From Lyngbya confervoides BDU141951 (lineage in GTDB: Bacteria; Cyanobacteriota; Cyanobacteriia; Thermosynechococcales; Thermosynechococcaceae): 60,852 bases of DNA. A program made the position numbers and the translations under genes. Positions within the stretch are counted from its first letter, which is position 1. Each line of letters begins with the position of its first letter. The notes under the pieces are model-generated. The model saw nothing but the letters and a program-made list of their open reading frames with translations. It did no database searches and was not told where the DNA came from. The stretch lies in the NCBI RefSeq assembly GCF_000817775.3, contig NZ_JTHE03000034.1, positions 1 through 60,852 of the forward strand. The letters run 5' to 3'. Of this stretch, positions 56,995 to 60,852 are shown piece after piece.

Positions 56995-57762
56995 ATGACT
57001 CACCAGAAATTTTCCTGCCTCCCCCTGGATCTGCGTCAGATTCGTCGCCATCAAGTTCAGCAACATCTTGCTTGGGCTGCTGCAGTTGCGCTACTACTGG
57101 CAAGCTGCTCAACCGGCCCTGAGGATTCGGCCGCTGTTTCAGAGGTGACTGACCAGAACGCCAACGAACAGATTAACGCCGTTTTTTATAAAGATACTGA
57201 ACAGTGCGAGGCGGATATTCGCCAGCAGCAAAAAGAATACCAGGTGCTGGTGAACGCCCATCAACAGGGGGAACTAACGCAGCCCCCCAACCCACCCATC
57301 ATGAAGGTGGAAGACTGCGAAGCCCAAATGTTGGCAGCGCAGCAGGAGCATGATCGCAATGCACCGGTTTATGCCACCCAAGCCGAATGCGAAGCTGAAG
57401 GGGTGCAATGTGAGGCGACCCCAGTCCAGTCCTCGGTGAGCGGGTATCGGCCCACCTATGGCGGCACCTATCTCTATCCCTACGGTGGTGGATCTGACTT
57501 TATCTACATTAATACAGGGGGGAGTCGCCATCGGGTGTATCAACCCCGAACGGTTTATCAAAGTAAAACCTCCGGTCAGGTGGTCACCCCCTACGGACGG
57601 AGCGTGACCCAGACCCAAACCGGGCAAGTCACGGTGCCCCGTCACACCAGCGTCACGGCTCCCCAGCGGCCCGCCGGAACCGCAGCCAAGGGGACCATTA
57701 CCGGGCGAGGCACTCAGGGATTTGGTTCCACCTATAAAAGTACTGGACGGGGGGGGAAATAA
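56995..57762 (+). CDS. DUF1190 (YgiB-like) lipoprotein
   Basis: The 255-residue protein has a lipobox LASC with Cys38, so it is probably a lipoprotein. Its DUF1190 region is marked by repeated pairs of cysteines, seen as YKDTEQCEADI, KVEDCEAQML, TQAECEAEGVQCEA, followed by a Gly/Tyr-rich stretch (YGGTYLYPYGGG) and a Gln/Thr/Gly-rich tail. E. coli YgiB is the same family and is encoded directly before YgiC, as here. The basic N-terminus before the hydrophobic part is longer than in a standard signal. The stop overlaps the next start by one base. Confidence 0.8.
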   Translation: MTHQKFSCLPLDLRQIRRHQVQQHLAWAAAVALLLASCSTGPEDSAAVSEVTDQNANEQINAVFYKDTEQCEADIRQQQKEYQVLVNAHQQGELTQPPNPPIMKVEDCEAQMLAAQQEHDRNAPVYATQAECEAEGVQCEATPVQSSVSGYRPTYGGTYLYPYGGGSDFIYINTGGSRHRVYQPRTVYQSKTSGQVVTPYGRSVTQTQTGQVTVPRHTSVTAPQRPAGTAAKGTITGRGTQGFGSTYKSTGRGGK

Positions 57763-59111
57763 TGCGTCCCCTGAAGGTCATTCGCCGCCCCAACTGGCAG
57801 CGGCACATCCAGGAAAATGCCTATCAGGCCGATGTGCTCAGCGATGCAAAACAAAAGTACTGGATTGAGGCCCTGCCTCAGCCCTTTGCCATTCAGTTTG
57901 ACACCCAAGAGGAGCAGGCGATGGCTGAGGCCACGGAGCGGATCTGGGATCTGTGCGTTGAGTTTTTAGACTGGTTCTTTACCGATGCACAGGAGGGGGA
58001 TGTGGATCGACGCCTGGCCACCCTGAAGATTCGACCGGAATATTGGCAGGCCATTAAAAATAGCTGGGATCGCACGGAACCGGTGGAGGATCTATCCCTC
58101 TGTACTCGCTTTGATCTGGTGGTCACCGAGGATCGGCAAATCAAGCTGATTGAGATTAATGGGGAAACACCGCTGCTCGGGGCGGAAACCATTTACCAGT
58201 GGAACTGGTTTGTGGACTATAAACGCAATCATCAGGCCAGCCAAGCCCCCCTCCCCAGTGATGCCAGCCAGTTCAATGAATTTTGGGAAATGATCGCGGG
58301 GCAATGGCGACGAATTGTGGAGGACTACCAGATCAAGAAAACCGGGATTTCCTTCCTGGTGGATGAAAATCTGGAGGAAGATCAGGAAATGGCCATGCAG
58401 CTCATTCAGATTCTTCAGGATGAGGTGGATGATCAAATTTATGTTCAGCTTGTGTACTTGAGGGGACTTCAGGACCCGCAGGGCAATGTGACCCAGCGCG
58501 GCCTGGGACTCGATGAAGCGGGTTACTTCATTGATCACGTCAACGAGCGCATTCCCGTCCTCTGGAAAATGTATGACTGGTCTGACATTCAAAACGATAT
58601 GGCCAATGAGGGCTCTACGGAGGCCTTGGCTCGCCGCCTGGAGGCAGGGGATGTCAAGGTGATTGAGCCGCTTTGGAAGCAGGTGCTCTCCAACAAGGGA
58701 TCTCTAGCAATGATGTGGGATCAGTTTAAAGATTCAGACTACCGACCCTATCTTCTAGAAACCTATTTAGACAGCAATCTTTCTCCCGAGGCTACCAAGC
58801 TCATTCTGGGCATGCATGTGAAAAAGCCCATGCTGGGCATGGAGGGGGTAGGCACATCCATTGAAGCAGGGGTGGGGGCCTTGGAGCAGCGCGACACTCT
58901 GGGCTATGGTCAGGAGGGCTTTATTATTCAGGAATATATCGAGCTGCCCCAAGCCTTTGGGTATCACTATATGGTCGGAAGCTGGGTCATCAATGATGAG
59001 GCCGCTGGAATTGTGATTCGGGGGGATACTTCGCGGATTACGGGCCGACATTGTTTGATTATTCCCCATTTGATTTCAGACGATGGCCTTTATATTCCTG
59101 AGTCGACCTAG
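57762..59111 (+). CDS. Glutathionylspermidine synthase-like ATP-grasp ligase (YgiC-like)
   Basis: The 449-residue protein belongs to the glutathionylspermidine synthase family of ATP-grasp ligases, with RFDLVVTEDRQIKLIEINGE, then TPLLGAETIYQWNW, PLWKQVLSNKGSL, and VKKPMLGMEGVGTSI near the end. Such enzymes form amide bonds using ATP. GspS joins glutathione to spermidine, but YgiC members lack the amidase half, and their substrate is unknown. The ATG shares its first base with the last base of the ygiB-like stop, so translation is tightly coupled. A diiron-protein gene follows after 28 bases. Confidence 0.85.
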   Translation: MRPLKVIRRPNWQRHIQENAYQADVLSDAKQKYWIEALPQPFAIQFDTQEEQAMAEATERIWDLCVEFLDWFFTDAQEGDVDRRLATLKIRPEYWQAIKNSWDRTEPVEDLSLCTRFDLVVTEDRQIKLIEINGETPLLGAETIYQWNWFVDYKRNHQASQAPLPSDASQFNEFWEMIAGQWRRIVEDYQIKKTGISFLVDENLEEDQEMAMQLIQILQDEVDDQIYVQLVYLRGLQDPQGNVTQRGLGLDEAGYFIDHVNERIPVLWKMYDWSDIQNDMANEGSTEALARRLEAGDVKVIEPLWKQVLSNKGSLAMMWDQFKDSDYRPYLLETYLDSNLSPEATKLILGMHVKKPMLGMEGVGTSIEAGVGALEQRDTLGYGQEGFIIQEYIELPQAFGYHYMVGSWVINDEAAGIVIRGDTSRITGRHCLIIPHLISDDGLYIPEST

Positions 59112-59139
59112 GGAAAAGGGATCCGCCGGGAGAGACCGT

Positions 59140-59985
59140 ATGTCTTTAGGGTTAAAATCAGTTGATTTACCACACTTCAGTCAGAATAACTGGACCTTAG
59201 ATGACGTTTTGCCGCTGGACTACGCGGTTCCGCCGCAGGTTCTGGAGCAGGTGCCCTCTGGAGTCCACGAAAATTTTTGCACCCTTCTCAGTCGAGATGT
59301 TTACTCAGAAGGGGATGCCCAGGTTCTCTACGACCATATTCTCGCTCGACAAGCGGAGATGTCGGCTGCTTTTGTGGCTATGCTCAAGCTATGGCTAGAG
59401 GATGAGCAAAAGCATTACCAAGCCCTGCGGCGCACCTATCGCTGTATTGCAGGGGTCAGTTTTGCCCAGATGGACCGGCAGTTTGCCCATCGTCAGCCTG
59501 ACTTCAAGCCAATTCAACGAGTCCTCAGGGATGAATTTACGCTCTTGGTGACGCTCATGTTTGATGAGATAGGATCCGTTTATTCCTATCGTCGAGATTT
59601 GCAGGAATATTATCAACATTTTGGGGGGGCCATTCGCCGCATTGGCCACCATCTTGTGCGGGATGAAGGAACGCATTTTGGCAATGCGGCTGAACTTTTA
59701 CAAACTGTTCATGACCATCGGCTCTATGAGGTGCCAGAACTCCTCAGGCAGATTTCTCAGCTGGAGCAAAGTTTAGGTCAATATCATTGCTCTTTCTTTT
59801 TAGATCATGCCCAGGAACAATATCGGTTCCCGCCAGAGTTTAATGCAACCATTATCCAGATTATTTTAGCCAGGCTGAATCTGGGTCAGCGACCCAGTCA
59901 GAAGTCACTACAGCGGTTATGGCAATGGGTGCCGACAGGACATCGCGTTGTTCCGGTGCGAATGGATCAGGCGGCTGGGGTGTGA
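59140..59985 (+). CDS. Ferritin-like diiron protein with acyl-ACP desaturase-type ligand spacing
   Basis: This 281-residue helical protein has two carboxylate-histidine motifs, DEQKH (Glu89, His92) and DEGTH (Glu176, His179), plus Glu143 in FDEIGSVYS. The spacings (87 residues between the two ExxH, 33 between Glu143 and Glu176) nearly equal those I recall for plant acyl-ACP desaturase. The first helix ligand is less certain (Glu57 or Asp53). It should be an iron-containing oxidase, desaturase or oxygenase. ATG 59140 has GGGAGAG upstream; an in-frame start at 59083 would overlap the ligase gene. It is the third gene of the ygiB-ygiC-like operon. Confidence 0.8.
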   Translation: MSLGLKSVDLPHFSQNNWTLDDVLPLDYAVPPQVLEQVPSGVHENFCTLLSRDVYSEGDAQVLYDHILARQAEMSAAFVAMLKLWLEDEQKHYQALRRTYRCIAGVSFAQMDRQFAHRQPDFKPIQRVLRDEFTLLVTLMFDEIGSVYSYRRDLQEYYQHFGGAIRRIGHHLVRDEGTHFGNAAELLQTVHDHRLYEVPELLRQISQLEQSLGQYHCSFFLDHAQEQYRFPPEFNATIIQIILARLNLGQRPSQKSLQRLWQWVPTGHRVVPVRMDQAAGV

Positions 59986-60176
59986 TCTTGGTCAGGAATA
60001 GGGCAATGATGAGTCGTGACGGGAACAGGTAGACCGCTGCTCAAGGAGTGATTTAATGTCGCATCCTCTGATGGTTCAACGGGTGGGGTGGGGGTTCATG
60101 ATGGCCATTGCCGATGAGGATTGAAATGGTTCTGTTAGGGTCCTCCCACGTATAGGGGCAGCATAACGGGTTTAAG

Positions 60177-60329
60177 ATGGTGGATGGTTGGAGTGGGGAG
60201 GTGCGGGAGTCGTTGGTGTTGTCAGAGCTGCCAATGGCGGTGGTGGAAGAGGCGCTGAGGCGGGGGCAAAGGGAGGATGACGGGGTGGTCAATCGCTGGC
60301 TATTGAATCTACTTGCAGCGGACGGATGA
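60177..60329 (+). CDS. Small soluble protein coupled to the DUF2887 gene
   Basis: A 50-residue frame from ATG 60177 contains VLSELPMAVVEEALRRGQRE and ends at TGA 60329. Its stop overlaps the ATG of the following gene (ATGA at 60326-60329), a signature of translational coupling. The protein is acidic and helical. No family was recognised. It might be a partner or antitoxin-like regulator of the nuclease-like protein downstream, which is inference from the overlap alone. Confidence 0.5.
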   Translation: MVDGWSGEVRESLVLSELPMAVVEEALRRGQREDDGVVNRWLLNLLAADG

Positions 60330-60852
60330 AGACCGACACGCTATTTTATGAGTTATTTCAGCTTTATCCGCTTATTTTCTTTGAATTGATTGGGGAGTCT
60401 GCAACGTTGGCTGATGATTATTCATTTCAGTCGGTGGAGCTGAAGCAGACGGCCTTTCGAATTGATGGCGTGTTTTTGCCAAAGGATCGTCAGGGGATTG
60501 CCTATTTCTGTGAGGTGCAATTTCAGGAGGATCCACAGCTCTACCATCGTTTTTTGGCGGAGGTGTTTTTGTTTCTGCGCCAGTTTCCGCATACCCATGA
60601 CTGGAAGGGGCTGTTGTTGTATCCGAGCCGTCGAATTAGGCCCGGTGATTCAAGGTTCTTTCAGGAGTTGTTTGAGTGGGGGCGAGTGCGTGAGATCGGC
60701 TTGGATGACTGGCCTGGGCTAGAGGCGGGATCCTTGGAATTGGGGCTGGTGCAATTAGTGGTGGAACCGGAGGCATCTGCACCTGATCTGGCAAGAGGTC
60801 TGATTGAACGAGCCTCACGTGATGTTGGTGAGGCCCGCTTGAGACAAACCTT
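60326..60852 (+). CDS. DUF2887 / Rpn-family nuclease-like protein (partial, runs off window)
   Basis: The reading frame is open for 175 codons from ATG 60326 to the window end, so the C-terminus is missing. It begins MKTDTLFYELFQLYPLIFFE, as DUF2887 proteins do. The PD-(D/E)xK-type core is visible as RIDGVFLPKD followed by CEVQFQ, that is Asp with ExQ. Rpn-family members are recombination-promoting or DNA-cutting nucleases, and DUF2887 copies are multiplied in cyanobacterial genomes. The ATG overlaps the preceding stop by four bases. Confidence 0.85.
   Translation, partial: MKTDTLFYELFQLYPLIFFELIGESATLADDYSFQSVELKQTAFRIDGVFLPKDRQGIAYFCEVQFQEDPQLYHRFLAEVFLFLRQFPHTHDWKGLLLYPSRRIRPGDSRFFQELFEWGRVREIGLDDWPGLEAGSLELGLVQLVVEPEASAPDLARGLIERASRDVGEARLRQT

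Overview
The window is cyanobacterial chromosome. It carries photosynthesis genes found together only in cyanobacteria and plastids (petN, psbZ, psaF, psaJ, light-dependent por), the cyanobacterial regulator rpaA, an SpkB-like kinase, and many copies of the HIP1 octamer GCGATCGC. The genus cannot be fixed from the sequence alone. Gene density is high, operons are short, and most of the window is housekeeping.

Layout. 1-0.8 kb: a decayed restriction-modification gene. 0.8-8 kb: two TerB-like genes, an orphan sugar-type binding lipoprotein, a bacterial cyclooxygenase homologue divergent from yjbQ, a minor prepilin, and a lipoprotein with a pilin-like C-terminus. 8-14.8 kb: a minus-strand run (uronate-type epimerase, glycosyltransferase, LPG-synthase-type membrane protein, bioF) divergent from a probable hopanoid C-2 methylase (hpnP). 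14.8-22 kb: a TnpB ghost, nadK, tRNA-Arg, a short CNNM-type membrane protein, DUF2288, ftsI with a probable FtsL-like gene upstream, and a solitary HicB. 22-30 kb: rhodanese, hrcA, a Ski2-like helicase converging on rpaA, tRNA-Asn, and an SpkB-like kinase. 30-42 kb: petN, a 48-residue membrane protein, argS, a DHH-CBS-nucleotidyltransferase fusion, psbZ, ribH, tRNA-Gly abutting panB, a J-domain protein, DUF3143, lysA-cdaA-uppS, and rimI. 42-56 kb: clpC with a clear terminator, a zinc-ribbon protein, uvrC, an NAD(P)-binding protein overlapping a GH24-type muramidase, por, an MBL protein, DUF72, dut, GT9, an alpha/beta hydrolase, tsaD, and psaF-psaJ. 56-60.8 kb: a small zinc-ribbon membrane protein, a YgiB lipoprotein / GspS-like ATP-grasp / diiron protein operon, and a translationally coupled pair ending in a DUF2887 nuclease-like gene cut by the window edge.

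How the genes fit together. Several neighbours make functional sense: FtsL-like with FtsI; LysA, CdaA and UppS linking diaminopimelate, c-di-AMP and the wall lipid carrier; PsaF with PsaJ; and tRNA genes without encoded CCA beside a large tRNA nucleotidyltransferase. The strongest candidates for undescribed biology are the full-length cyclooxygenase homologue with its unusual 50-bp-spaced repeat in the divergent promoter gap, and the DUF1190 lipoprotein / ATP-grasp ligase / desaturase-like diiron operon at 57-60 kb. Next are the lipid-glycosylation cluster beside hpnP, and the panB gene whose start codon lies two bases after a tRNA. No CRISPR array, rRNA, prophage or intact insertion sequence was seen.
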